A stretch of DNA of 64,000 nucleotides. It comes from Thermotogae bacterium (lineage in GTDB: Bacteria > Thermotogota > Thermotogae > Petrotogales > Petrotogaceae). The DNA lies in the NCBI GenBank assembly GCA_024233675.1, contig JACKPH010000004.1:1-64000 (forward strand), read 5' to 3'. Below the pieces are notes generated by a model that did not search any database, had not been told where the DNA came from, and was given only the letters and a program-made list of their open reading frames with translations. Every line of letters starts with the position of its first letter. Position 1 is the stretch's first letter. Of this stretch, positions 16,587-25,174 are shown piece by piece. Position numbers and translations under genes: made by a program.

Positions 16587-17810
16587 ATGGAGGTATTCCT
16601 ATTGCAATTTTTTGATAGTTTATACAACTTGATTAACATCGATGTCAAAACAACAATTCTCATCTTGTTCTGGGGCAATTTGTTCTTTCTGATGATGGCA
16701 TTTGCTTTTTTAATAAGCAACACTCACATATCTGAGAAGGAGCTGTTTAAAAAATTTATCTTTTCCAAACTGGTGCAGGCTCTGGGTTGGATTGCTTTCG
16801 CATTTCGGGGACAAATCCCTGAAATAGTTTCGGTAAACTTGGGTAATTCACTTCTTTATTTTGGGTTTTATCTTGAGTCCATGGCTTTGATTACGATAAC
16901 AAAGGACATCACATCAATTATTAATCGGATTCAATTCGGGATAATGTTAGCTGGGGTTGTCACTTTCAATTTTATAGTTATATGTGGTGCATCACCTAGT
17001 TATTGGGTGGGTGTAGCGTCAGTAATTATAATATCCATATATCTGATCCCTGCCATTGCCTATGTTTTTAACAAAAACGGCAGCCAGTTCAAACGATTTC
17101 TGGGAAGTTTACAACTAATGATATGCATTGCGATGGTGTTCCGAGCAACAATAGGTTTTATGAATAAAAGTGTATCACTATTATCAAACAATTTTGTGCA
17201 ATCGGTCACATTTTTGATTTTTATATTTTTAATGATGATTAACAGCAGCGGACTCATGTTAATGATATACGAAAGCGTTAATGACCAATTAAAAAAACTT
17301 GCCAACATGGATCCCTTGACACATGTAAAAAACCGAAGAAATTTTATGGAAACCGCTTCAACTTATTTTAGTTTTTGCAAGCGTCAGAATTTGCCATTGT
17401 CTTTTCTTTTCATCGATATCGACTATTTCAAAAAAATTAATGACCAATTTGGACATCAGGTAGGAGATGAAGCACTAATTCAAACTGCAGAAATTATATC
17501 AAAAAACATTCGCGAATCAGATATTTGCGGCAGATATGGCGGGGAGGAGTTTGTCGTTTTGCTTCCCGATACCGATTGTCAGACGGGAATCGAAGTGGGT
17601 AACCGGATTAGAAAAATTATAGAAAATACTCCTTTTCATGAGAAGGACACCATAAAATTCACTGTTAGCATAGGATTGTTTTCTGATATTCCTAAAACAG
17701 ATGGCGATTTGGATAAATTCATAGCCAACAGCGATAATGCCATGTATAAAGCAAAAAGGACAGGCAGAAACCGCTTGTGCGTCTATGATCCGACTTTTGT
17801 GACAGATTGA
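16587..17810 (+). CDS. Membrane-bound diguanylate cyclase (GGDEF)
   Basis: 407 residues. The first 220 hold about seven hydrophobic helices (for example TTILILFWGNLFFLMMAFAF, and FLIFIFLMMINSSGLMLMIY near 205-225). The C-terminal GGDEF domain (about 235-400) starts with LANMDPLTHVKNRR and has active-site RYGGEEF. The I-site region before it (NIRESDICG) lacks an obvious RxxD. The product is predicted to make c-di-GMP at the inner membrane in response to an unknown signal. RBS GGGGGAGA lies just upstream. It stands alone between the intron scar and the recombinase; whether it is cargo or host DNA is unclear. Confidence 0.88.
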   Translation: MEVFLLQFFDSLYNLINIDVKTTILILFWGNLFFLMMAFAFLISNTHISEKELFKKFIFSKLVQALGWIAFAFRGQIPEIVSVNLGNSLLYFGFYLESMALITITKDITSIINRIQFGIMLAGVVTFNFIVICGASPSYWVGVASVIIISIYLIPAIAYVFNKNGSQFKRFLGSLQLMICIAMVFRATIGFMNKSVSLLSNNFVQSVTFLIFIFLMMINSSGLMLMIYESVNDQLKKLANMDPLTHVKNRRNFMETASTYFSFCKRQNLPLSFLFIDIDYFKKINDQFGHQVGDEALIQTAEIISKNIRESDICGRYGGEEFVVLLPDTDCQTGIEVGNRIRKIIENTPFHEKDTIKFTVSIGLFSDIPKTDGDLDKFIANSDNAMYKAKRTGRNRLCVYDPTFVTD

Positions 17811-17854
17811 TGATATTTTAAATCCTATGGGATATTAGACAATCAAGTGAAACA

Positions 17855-17893
17855 ATAAAAAAGCTCTGCCGACCGTAATGGTTAGCAGAGTTT
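17855..17893 (-). terminator. Terminator of the recombinase remnant
   Basis: On the minus strand, AAACTCTGC...GCAGAGCTT (17861-17893) is followed by TTTTTTATTGTT. It ends the gene read from 19210 down to 17911. Confidence 0.75.
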
Positions 17894-17910
17894 CGTGTTA
17901 TATGGAATTA

Positions 17911-19210
17911 TTACTCAATATCCACCGTCACGCCGGACTTGAATTCCACGGTGAATTTGTCCTCGTAGACAGTGACCTTTTCAATCAGCCGCCTGACAAG
18001 CGCCTCGTCATATTGGACCAGGGCAATTGGCTGATACTTAAGAAATGCGCTCATGTCGGTGATACGTTTTTGCATTTCATCACGACCGAGGTTCTCGACC
18101 TGAGCCTTTTGCTTTTCCTCACGTAGGCGATAGATTTCATCGCCGACTTTCTCGTAGTCAGCCTTTGAGCTGGCGAGCTTCAAGAGCTCAGATTGAAGTT
18201 CTGTAAGTCGTTTATCGATTGCAGTAAGGTTATGACTGTTTTCGTGACAAATTACGGTTTCGATATTTTTCTGCAGCGTGATGAGAAAATGATCTTTATC
18301 ACACAATGCTTGGTTGATGGCCGTGACCATCACTTGCTCTAAGGTGCTCTCAAGTACCGTTCGGGCCTCGCAGAACAAGCCTGTGTTCTCCAAGCGGCTG
18401 ACACACCGCCAAACAACTGATTTCTTGCCTCGGTTGTTCCAGTGAACCCTGCGGAACACCTCGCCGCAGCCACCACAGACAATCATGTTAGAGAAACAGT
18501 GGATGCAGCTGAAGGTCCTGTTCTTACCGTTCGGGCTGGTGTGGACGATGCGGCGTTGGATGAGTTCCTCCTGCACCTGCATGAATATTTCACGCGGGAT
18601 GATGGCCTCATGGCTGTTTTCCACATAATACTGTGGGACGACGCCGTGGTTCTTTACTCGAGCCTTTGTGAGGAAGTCAGTGGTGTATGTTTTCTGTAAA
18701 AGGGCATCCCCAATATACTTTTCATTTCGTAGGATTTGATTGATATTGCTGGTATGCCATTTTTCATTTCCGGCACCATTGAGAATGCCGTCTGCTTCAA
18801 GACCACGCTTAATTTTCAGCATGCTGGCACCTTCGAGGTATTCCCGGTAGATGCGCTTTATGATTTCTGCTTCCTCAGGGACAACGATCAGGCGCTTATT
18901 CTCATCCTTTGTAAACCCGAGGAAGCGGTTGCAGTTGACCTGGATTTCGCCCTGCTGGTAGCGGTACTGAAGCCCCAGCTTCACGTTCTGGCTGAGGGAC
19001 TGGCTTTCCTGTTGTGCAAGAGAAGCCATAATGGTGAGCATGACCTCGCCCTTGGAATCCATGGAGTTAATGTTTTCCTTCTCGAAGAAAACGGGTATAC
19101 TCTTTTCCTTAAGCTGCCGGATGTATTTCAGGCAATCCAGAGTATTGCGGGCAAACCTGCTGATGGATTTTGTAATGACCATATCGATGCTGCCCTCCAT
19201 GCACTTACAT
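17911..19210 (-). pseudogene. 5'-truncated large serine recombinase (TnpX/Tn-type integrase)
   Basis: The frame recognisable from about [20 protein letters not shown] onward is the resolvase fold after its first 70 or so residues. It continues with [20 protein letters not shown], the recombinase domain ([20 protein letters not shown]), a zinc-ribbon with [10 protein letters not shown], a coiled coil ([20 protein letters not shown]) and an intact C-terminus. The N-terminus with the catalytic serine (normally in YCRVST) is missing; sequence before 19210 is unrelated. It is therefore inactive. Its DNA is near 50% GC, far above its surroundings. Such enzymes integrate elements at rlmD 3' ends, so this probably is what is left of the integrase for one of the att scars. 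Confidence 0.85.
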
Positions 19211-19236
19211 TCGGTTAAATTATTCACGCTTCTTAA

Positions 19237-19791
19237 TCTATACACTCTAACATCGAAGTATTTTATTTAGAAAAAACAGGAGAACACGAAAATCTATCCA
19301 ACCCAAAAAAACTTATTGAGTTTGCAGATTGTCAAAAAACGAATAGGAAAATAGACTTCGATGTAAAACACGATAAGATGATTGTTATATTCGATGCAGA
19401 TATTTTTGAAACACAACAGAACAACTATAATGAAATCTTAGAACTTGGAAAGAAACATAATATTCTTGGTGTTACAAATCCAAGTTTTGAGCTATTCTTA
19501 TTATTACATTATGCCAATTCGGTAGATGAAATAATTATTCCAGAGAGTAAAAATATATTGAAAAATGCTTGGGTTGGTAAAAATAAAAATAGAAGAAGAT
19601 ATATTGAAGATTTATTTCGTAAAAAAGCTAAAATGTGTCCAAAAACTAATATTGCTATTAGTAAATTGGCATATGATATTAGTATTGCTATTCAACAGGA
19701 AGAAAAAATCAATAATGATATCATTAATTGTAAAGGTATTGTGACCAGCAATATTGGATGTATTATTAAGTCAATCATTGATGACCAATGA
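19237..19791 (+). pseudogene. 5'-truncated RloB-like protein
   Basis: The open frame begins after a TAA at 19234-19236 without a start codon and reads [20 protein letters not shown], then IEFADCQKTNRKIDFDVKH, then MIVIFDADIFETQQNNYNEI and GVTNPSFELFLLLHYAN, the conserved RloB pattern (acidic DxD after a hydrophobic strand, then NPxFELWLLLH). The N-terminal strand with its glutamate (usually VEGxxTE) is gone. RloB partners the AAA ATPase RloA in mobile defence modules; no rloA is present. ATG 19378 would give only 137 residues. Confidence 0.7.
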
Positions 19792-19933
19792 AATGATTAA
19801 AAATAGATTTTATTTACATACAATTATTGTATCACAATTTATGTATTCAATTTTAATGCCTATTGATGTATTTATATATTCTCATGTACGAGCAATAGAA
19901 AAAATATTTATTTGATATTCACTCAAATCACCG

Positions 19934-20065
19934 CATGTGGAAACATTAGTAATAATTACACGTAAATAAACAGTCAAAATTAAAAAAGTTAATAATACAA
20001 ATATTATTCATTTAAAGTAACAGAAACAGATCTTATTAATGTGTACCCGGTAAAATAGACAAGAA
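19934..20065 (+). repeat. att-like scar E with rlmD tail and shared downstream DNA
   Basis: 19934-19969 encodes HVETLVIITRK and a stop, matching scars A and C. The next about 75 bases match them too, and TGTACCCGGTAAAATAGAC at 20043 matches the left arm of the 51-bp palindrome at 4873. It marks the right border of the accessory island: beyond it codon use becomes that of the host. Confidence 0.7.
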
Positions 20066-20371
20066 AATAACTTAGTCAAATAAGAGATGATTTTTATTTT
20101 GAACAGAATTATTTTTATAATATACATAACACTGTTTAAAATGATAAAATATTATATTAAGAAAAAACAATATCGTACGCAGTTCAGAATAATATAAAAA
20201 TAAGAAATTCTTATAAACCCTGTAATAACCTTTCAATTACTCATATAGGATATGGGAAATCTTAAAATTATTATTATTTTTAATATGAATTATTTTGTAA
20301 GCATACCACTATTGAATGAATCATAAAAATTGAGAATTTATAAACCTCTATTTAAAGAAAGAAGGGTTATA
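20066..20371. mobile_element. Decayed IS3-like remnant, copy 1 of a 90-bp repeat
   Basis: 20101-20189 matches 21176-21274 (copy 2, which keeps about 13 bases lost here). In copy 2 the frame ends KMIKYYIEDYIKKKQYRIQF-like, similar to the end of an IS3-family OrfB with an internal deletion. With the TGTACCCGG arm at 20043 this is probably an internally deleted insertion sequence. From 20190 to the methyltransferase start I see nothing else. Confidence 0.4.
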
Positions 20372-21049
20372 ATGGATAATGGTTTAGATGCCTGGGAAAA
20401 AAATGCAGAATTCTGGGATGAAAAAATGGGTGATAATTCTAACTCTTTTCACAGAGATATAGTTAGGCCAAGCGTTGAAAAACTACTCAATATAAACGAT
20501 AAAGATTTTGTTCTTGATATTGCATGCGGCAACGGAAACTTTTCCTCAAGAATGGCAGAACAGGGTGCAGAAGTTATTGCTTTTGATTACAGTGAAAAAA
20601 TGATTAATCTTGCAGCTAAAAGAAGGCAAAATGTACTTGATAAAGTACATTTTTATGTTTGTGATGCTACAAAATACAATGATTTGCTGAAATTAAAACA
20701 AAAAAGACCTTTTAGCAAAGCAGTAGCTAATATGGCTATTATGGATATATCCGAAATAAAACCATTGTTTAAAGCTGTTTATGATATGCTTGAAGATAAC
20801 GGGATATTTGTATTTGCAACGCATCATCCATGTTTTACTTATGAAAATGAAGATTATTTTACAGAATGCATTAATAAAGGTATTGCAATTGAAGGGCAAC
20901 CTGTTTTACAGAATTATTATCACCGTTCTGTAAGTGATATTCTGAATACTGCTTTTGAATGTGGTTTTGTAGTAGATGGATTTTATGAGACACCATTTTC
21001 AAATGAAAAAATACCGATTATAATGACAGTGCGATTGCGTAAAAAATGA
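20372..21049 (+). CDS. Class I SAM-dependent methyltransferase
   Basis: 225 residues. Motif I is VLDIACGNGNFSSRMAEQGA (about residues 47-66), followed by VIAFDYSEKMI (acidic end of strand 2), VHFYVCDATKY and a motif with DNGIFVFATHHPC. The cofactor site is complete; the substrate is not predictable but the ubiE/small-molecule type is likely. ATG 20372 was chosen for the purine-rich RBS AGAAGGG at 20360-20366 and because the family begins with NGLDAWEKNAEFWDEK. It is flanked by two copies of the 90-bp IS-like repeat (20101 and 21176), so it may have arrived with an element. Confidence 0.9.
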   Translation: MDNGLDAWEKNAEFWDEKMGDNSNSFHRDIVRPSVEKLLNINDKDFVLDIACGNGNFSSRMAEQGAEVIAFDYSEKMINLAAKRRQNVLDKVHFYVCDATKYNDLLKLKQKRPFSKAVANMAIMDISEIKPLFKAVYDMLEDNGIFVFATHHPCFTYENEDYFTECINKGIAIEGQPVLQNYYHRSVSDILNTAFECGFVVDGFYETPFSNEKIPIIMTVRLRKK

Positions 21050-21175
21050 GAAAATCTTAAACCGTTAAGTTATATTCCTTTAAGGAAATGACTTTCCGGT
21101 TTTATTTTTTTATTAAGTCAATATCTTTTACCGGAAATAGTTCATGTTGTATAAAAATTAATTGTTATTTTTTAA

Positions 21176-21285
21176 GCAGAATTTTTTTTATACTATACAC
21201 GGCACTGTTTAAAATGATAAAATATTATATCGAAGATTATATTAAGAAAAAACAATATCGTATACAGTTCAGAAAAACCAAATAA
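21176..21285 (+). repeat. IS3-like remnant, copy 2 of the 90-bp repeat
   Basis: Direct repeat of 20101-20189. It encodes TALFKMIKYYIEDYI then KKKQYRIQFRKTK and a stop, plausibly the last residues of an OrfB transposase with a deletion in the middle. Just upstream, TCTTTTACCGG (21125-21135) resembles part of the element's right arm. Confidence 0.4.
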
Positions 21286-21338
21286 ATATTTTAAATTATT
21301 CTTCATATTATAAAGAAAAATCAGAAAGAGGGTTAATA

Positions 21339-22040
21339 ATGAAAGTTTTACTTATACACGGTCAAAATCACAGGGGTACAACATATCATATGGGAAGATT
21401 ACTTGCGGAAAAACTGACTGATTCAGACGAAATAACAGAATTTTTTCTACCGCGTGATATGAATCATTTCTGTCTCGGCTGTTTTTCATGTATTGTTGAT
21501 GAAACAAAATGTCCTTTCTGGAAAGAAAAAGAAATAATTATAAATGCAATGGAAATGTCAGATGTATTCATTTTTACTACTCCGAATTACTGTCTTGCAC
21601 CAAGTGGTGCTATGAAATCACTTATTGATATGCTTTTTGATTTATGGATGGTGCACAGACCGAAAGAATGGATGTTCAGGAAAAAAGCAGTAGTTTTAAG
21701 TGCTTCGGCTGGAGCCTCATGCAAAAAAGCAATAGGGACTGTAAAGGATTCTCTTTTTTACTGGGGAGTTCCGTACATAAAAACTTACGGGGTTGGTGTA
21801 CAGGCTATGAATTGGGGAATGGTAAAACCCAAAAAGAAAGAAAAAATCGAAAAAAATCTGACAAAAATAGCAGCAAATATTAAAAAAACAAAAAAACCTC
21901 ATGTAGGAATAAAAACAAAATTTATTTTTAATATTATGAAACTTATGCACTCAGCAGGATTGGATTCTTCACCCGTAGAAAAAGAATACTGGAATGAACG
22001 CGGATGGCTCGGAAAAAACCGACCCTGGAAAACAAAATAA
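21339..22040 (+). CDS. Flavodoxin-fold NAD(P)H-dependent oxidoreductase
   Basis: 233 residues. The N-terminus MKVLLIHGQNHRGTTYHMGR is the FMN phosphate-binding loop of the NADPH-dependent FMN reductase family. CLGCFSCI (about residues 46-53) is the cysteine pair common in iron-sulfur/flavin multimeric members, and TPNYCLAPSGAMKSLIDML is the second flavin loop. Length and motifs fit a cytosolic quinone or nitro reductase-like flavoprotein. The start follows AGAGGG. It is followed 24 bases later by a small membrane protein gene, probably in one operon. Confidence 0.85.
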   Translation: MKVLLIHGQNHRGTTYHMGRLLAEKLTDSDEITEFFLPRDMNHFCLGCFSCIVDETKCPFWKEKEIIINAMEMSDVFIFTTPNYCLAPSGAMKSLIDMLFDLWMVHRPKEWMFRKKAVVLSASAGASCKKAIGTVKDSLFYWGVPYIKTYGVGVQAMNWGMVKPKKKEKIEKNLTKIAANIKKTKKPHVGIKTKFIFNIMKLMHSAGLDSSPVEKEYWNERGWLGKNRPWKTK

Positions 22041-22063
22041 ATTCGTATTTATGGAGGTAGCTC

Positions 22064-22276
22064 ATGAAACATAAAAAATACTGGTTGATTCCGTTAATTT
22101 TATTTATAATATCACTTGTTACCGGAGCATCTTTTCATGGATTTCGTATGCATCCGGAAAATACACAAGCATATAATTTCGGAATTAATATGGGTATTTC
22201 AATGGCAATTATAGCCGTAATATCATTTATAATTTTCATTGTTATGTTTATAAAATACAAAAAAATAAATAATTAA
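22064..22276 (+). CDS. Small two-helix membrane protein, unknown
   Basis: 70 residues with two hydrophobic helices (YWLIPLILFIISLVTGASF at about 6-24 and ISMAIIAVISFIIFIVMFIK at about 45-64) and basic ends, giving an N-in/C-in hairpin. RBS GGAGG lies 8 bases before ATG. I do not recognise the family. It lies between the flavoprotein and a HAD hydrolase in the same direction. Confidence 0.7.
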   Translation: MKHKKYWLIPLILFIISLVTGASFHGFRMHPENTQAYNFGINMGISMAIIAVISFIIFIVMFIKYKKINN

Positions 22277-22313
22277 AATATAAAAATCAACTGATACATA
22301 AGGGGGCAAAATA

Positions 22314-23006
22314 ATGATAGATTTATTAAAAAATAAAAAAGCTATTTTTTTTGATGTAGGATATACACTTGATTATCCTGCTTCAGGAGATTGGATGTTT
22401 ACAGATAAATTCCGTGAAATAGCCGGTGAGAAATTCTGCAGATACAGCGAAAGTGAAATAGAAGAAGCTAAAAACAAAGGCTTGAAATATCTCAAAGATA
22501 ATCATCTTGTTCTGAATACAGAAGAAGAATATAAACAATTTATATATTTCTATAATGAAATCTCACGATTTCTCAGTCTTGGACTTACAGAAAATGCAAT
22601 AAAAGAAATTGCTCACGACCGTACATATAATATGAAAAACTATATATTATATCCGGATGCACCGCAAGTTCTTGAAACTCTTGCCGAAACACATAAACTC
22701 GGTGTTATTTCCGACACATGGCCAAGTATAGAACAACAGCTTGATACACTCGGTGTAATTAAATATTTTTCTTCAACTACTTACAGCTGTTATCTCGGAA
22801 CTTTTAAACCCGATAAACTTATGTACACCGATGCTCTTGAAAAAATAGGATTTCCCGCTGAAGATACTGTATTTATTGATGACAGTCTGCAAAATCTTAA
22901 AGGTGCTGCCGAATTAGGGATAACTCCTATTTTAATAGCAGCAAATCCTGCTTCTGATATTGATTCACCTTTTTTAAAAATTCATTCTCTTAAAGAACTT
23001 TTATAA
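22314..23006 (+). CDS. HAD-superfamily hydrolase (subfamily IA)
   Basis: 230 residues. Motif I is IFFDVGYTLDYP (nucleophile D at about residue 16; the usual second Asp is Gly, as in some HADs), motif II is GVISDTWPS, the lysine lies in GTFKPDKLMY, and motif IV is VFIDDSLQNLKGAAELGI. The helical cap is between residues 20 and 100. It probably dephosphorylates a small metabolite; the missing second acid could lower phosphatase activity. RBS AGGGGG is upstream, and a terminator follows. Confidence 0.88.
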   Translation: MIDLLKNKKAIFFDVGYTLDYPASGDWMFTDKFREIAGEKFCRYSESEIEEAKNKGLKYLKDNHLVLNTEEEYKQFIYFYNEISRFLSLGLTENAIKEIAHDRTYNMKNYILYPDAPQVLETLAETHKLGVISDTWPSIEQQLDTLGVIKYFSSTTYSCYLGTFKPDKLMYTDALEKIGFPAEDTVFIDDSLQNLKGAAELGITPILIAANPASDIDSPFLKIHSLKELL

Positions 23007-23026
23007 TAAATAATATTTTTTGAGAA

Positions 23027-23050
23027 AACAGAGCTTTTGCTCTGTTTTTT
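23027..23050 (+). terminator. Terminator after the HAD gene
   Basis: AACAGAGC (23027-23034) and GCTCTGTT (23039-23046) with a four-base loop, then T. The same CAGAGC-loop-GCTCTG stem is used at 11009 and, in variant form, at 31771. Confidence 0.85.
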
Positions 23051-23115
23051 ATTTTGTTTAAATTTAAAGCCTGCATATTTCTCAAAAATATTGTTTTTTA
23101 TGATACCGAAGATAC

Positions 23116-23475
23116 TTACTTTTCATTTTTTGCAAGTGCTGTAAGTTCTATATGATTTCCCTCGCTGTCTTCAAACTCACTAACCCAATACTTACCTATA
23201 ATTTTTAAATCAAATATAATTTTAAGACCTTCCAGCTTCTGACGTAAGACACTCACATTTTCAACTTCTATACTCGGCAGACAATTACTTCCGTATATAT
23301 GTTCTTCATGCATTTTTTCAAATGCAAATAAACCTAAGGAAAAACCGTCAATATTAAATATACTATAAATATCATCTTTTACAGTTACCGGTTTTTCAAA
23401 AAAATTTTCATAAAAAGTAATTGCTCTCTCCATATCTTTTACACATAAATATAATGATTTAATAACACAATTCAT
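23116..23475 (-). CDS. VOC (glyoxalase/bleomycin-resistance fold) protein
   Basis: 119 residues made of two beta-alpha-beta-beta-beta modules: SLYLCVKDMERAITFYENFF at the start and a second half ending VSEFEDSEGNHIELTALAKN, whose final E is the usual metal ligand. Members are lyases, dioxygenases or drug-binding proteins; the exact role is unknown. AGGAGG-like RBS on the minus strand. It is a single gene, divergent from the DUF2268 operon at 23602. Confidence 0.8.
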   Translation of the reverse strand: MNCVIKSLYLCVKDMERAITFYENFFEKPVTVKDDIYSIFNIDGFSLGLFAFEKMHEEHIYGSNCLPSIEVENVSVLRQKLEGLKIIFDLKIIGKYWVSEFEDSEGNHIELTALAKNEK

Positions 23476-23546
23476 AAAATTCTTCCTCCTTAAGAGCTAT
23501 AAACAGTTACCTGACTATTATATCATTTACAGATTTAAATTATGTA

Positions 23547-23577
23547 TTGACTCTGACGTAACGTAATAGTGTATACT
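23547..23577 (+). promoter_or_regulatory. MerR-type promoter with 19-bp spacer for the DUF2268-merR operon
   Basis: -35 TTGACT (23547-23552) and -10 TATACT (23572-23577) are separated by 19 bp, the hallmark of MerR-activated promoters. The spacer holds a dyad: ACTCTGACGT (23550-23559), one base, ACGTAATAGT (23561-23570), 8 of 10 positions complementary. The MerR gene is second in the operon. Confidence 0.75.
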
Positions 23578-23601
23578 TTCTTTAAATAAAGGAGGTATAC
23601 T

Positions 23602-24537
23602 ATGTCGGAAAAAATAATTGTTAAAGATCTCCGTTCTGATAAGATTTATAAAAAGATTATGCTTGCCGAAAAAGAAAAAAGAGATGATATTTACAGATAT
23701 GATTTGATGAAACCTTTTGAGAAAAAATGGGATATGTATCATTGTCCGTTAAAAGCAAAATATCCCGGTGGATATGATGTTATTCTTGCAGGCAGTATGC
23801 TTGGCTATTTATTACCGGAAAAAATCGACAAGACTTTCGAATATGATATTGAAAAAATTTCTGATAATAAATTTTGGAATAAATGTAGGGAATCAATAGA
23901 AAATTCATTTATGTGTTTTGAAAACAAAGGTATTCATATACCTATAAGAGAATATTTATTTACAGTTTTATTAGCCGATCCTGATAGTCCTTATTCCAAA
24001 ATGAATGAAAATTACTGCGGTGACGGAGGTATTCCCGGGTATATATTCGGTTCGCTTGTTCCTTCTGATAATACATTGTCTAAACTGCCGGTTGTATTAG
24101 CTCATGAAACAAATCATAATATAAGATTTCAGTTTATAAAATGGAGCATGGATATTTCTTTGGGAGAATATATGGTTTGTGAGGGACTTGCGGAGAATTT
24201 TGCCGCATATATGTACGGAAGTGAAAATATAGGACCATGGGTAAAGAAAACTGATGAGGAAACTTTAAACGGATATATAAAACCGCTTATTAAAGATTCA
24301 CTTGATATAAAAGGGTTTGATAACATTACAGCATATATGTACGGAGATGAAATGGCATTAATGCGTAATTTTATTCCTGCCGGTATGCCTTATTGTGCAG
24401 GATATGCATGTGCATATCATTTAATTAAATATTATCTGGAAAAAACAGGGCAGAATATTACTGATGCGACAATAAAACCGGCAGAAGAAATATTAAATGC
24501 TGCTGCGGAATATTGGGATATTTTTACTAAAATATAA
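23602..24537 (+). CDS. DUF2268 (YjaZ-like) putative zinc metalloprotease
   Basis: 311 residues, no signal peptide. The zinc motif is in VLAHETNHNIRFQ (H-E-x-x-H, about residues 167-171), followed by a glutamate in GLAENFAAYMYG, as in the DUF2268 family of predicted Zn-dependent proteases. GMPYCAGYACAYHLIKYYLE near the C-terminus matches the family's last helix. Function in bacteria is not established. RBS AAAGGAGG is upstream. It is transcribed with the MerR gene 13 bases downstream, and the shared promoter has MerR geometry, so expression is probably induced by a ligand. Confidence 0.85.
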   Translation: MSEKIIVKDLRSDKIYKKIMLAEKEKRDDIYRYDLMKPFEKKWDMYHCPLKAKYPGGYDVILAGSMLGYLLPEKIDKTFEYDIEKISDNKFWNKCRESIENSFMCFENKGIHIPIREYLFTVLLADPDSPYSKMNENYCGDGGIPGYIFGSLVPSDNTLSKLPVVLAHETNHNIRFQFIKWSMDISLGEYMVCEGLAENFAAYMYGSENIGPWVKKTDEETLNGYIKPLIKDSLDIKGFDNITAYMYGDEMALMRNFIPAGMPYCAGYACAYHLIKYYLEKTGQNITDATIKPAEEILNAAAEYWDIFTKI

Positions 24538-24550
24538 GATCGGAGTAATT

Positions 24551-25174
24551 ATGAAATATAAAATTAATGAATTAGCTGAAATTTCAGGTGTAACGGTAAG
24601 AACTCTTCATCATTATGATAGTATAGGATTATTATCTCCTAAAAGAAATAACAACAACAAATACAGAGAGTACGGAACAGATGAGGTTGATAAACTGCAG
24701 CAAATACTTTTATATAAAGAATTAGGTTTTCAGCTTCAGCAGATAAAAGATATTCTTAATTCTAACAGTTTCGTAAGAGAAAATGCATTAAAAGATCAGT
24801 TGGAAATACTTATTAAAAAAAGAGATCAGATGGATAAAATGATTATAACCGTGGAAAAAACAATTAATAATTTAAAAGATAAAAAAGAAATAAGTGCCGA
24901 TGAAAAATTTTACGGATTTAAAAAAATGATAATAGATAATAATGAAAAAAGATTCGGAAAAGAATTACGTAATCGTTTCGGAAATGATCTGATTGATGAA
25001 TCAAATAAAAAAAGAATTAATATGAACTCTTATGAATGGAATAATACCGAAAAATTAGAGGAAGATATATTAAACTTACTCAGAGAAGCGGTTTTATCGG
25101 GCGACCCCGGAAGTGATACCGCTCAGAAAGTCTGTGAGTTACACAAGGAATGGTTATGCAGTTACTGGTCATAA
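24551..25174 (+). CDS. MerR-family regulator (TipA-like), truncated C-terminus
   Basis: 207 residues. The winged helix is MKYKINELAEISGVTVRTLH then HYDSIGLLSPKRNNNNKYRE (residues 1-40), followed by a coiled coil to about residue 110 and the start of a TipAS-type effector domain (GSDTAQKVCELHKEWLCSYW). The frame stops at 25174 shortly after that motif, where a complete TipAS domain would go on for about 60 residues; the following DNA is an acetyltransferase remnant. ATG 24551 was chosen for CGGAG and the conserved start. It is the probable regulator of the 19-bp-spacer promoter at 23547. Ligand response may be lost. Confidence 0.82.
   Translation: MKYKINELAEISGVTVRTLHHYDSIGLLSPKRNNNNKYREYGTDEVDKLQQILLYKELGFQLQQIKDILNSNSFVRENALKDQLEILIKKRDQMDKMIITVEKTINNLKDKKEISADEKFYGFKKMIIDNNEKRFGKELRNRFGNDLIDESNKKRINMNSYEWNNTEKLEEDILNLLREAVLSGDPGSDTAQKVCELHKEWLCSYWS

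Noticed and set aside
18442..19270. Several plus-strand frames of 60-160 residues opposite the recombinase
   Set aside because: They mirror a GC-rich gene on the other strand; the minus-strand reading has unmistakable serine recombinase motifs, the plus-strand ones match nothing I know.
4758..20065. Repeated CATGTGGAGAC.GTAGTA motifs as CRISPR-like or regulatory repeats
   Set aside because: Spacing is irregular (0.5 to 5 kb), and each copy translates to the same RlmD C-terminus, so they are gene-end/att copies.
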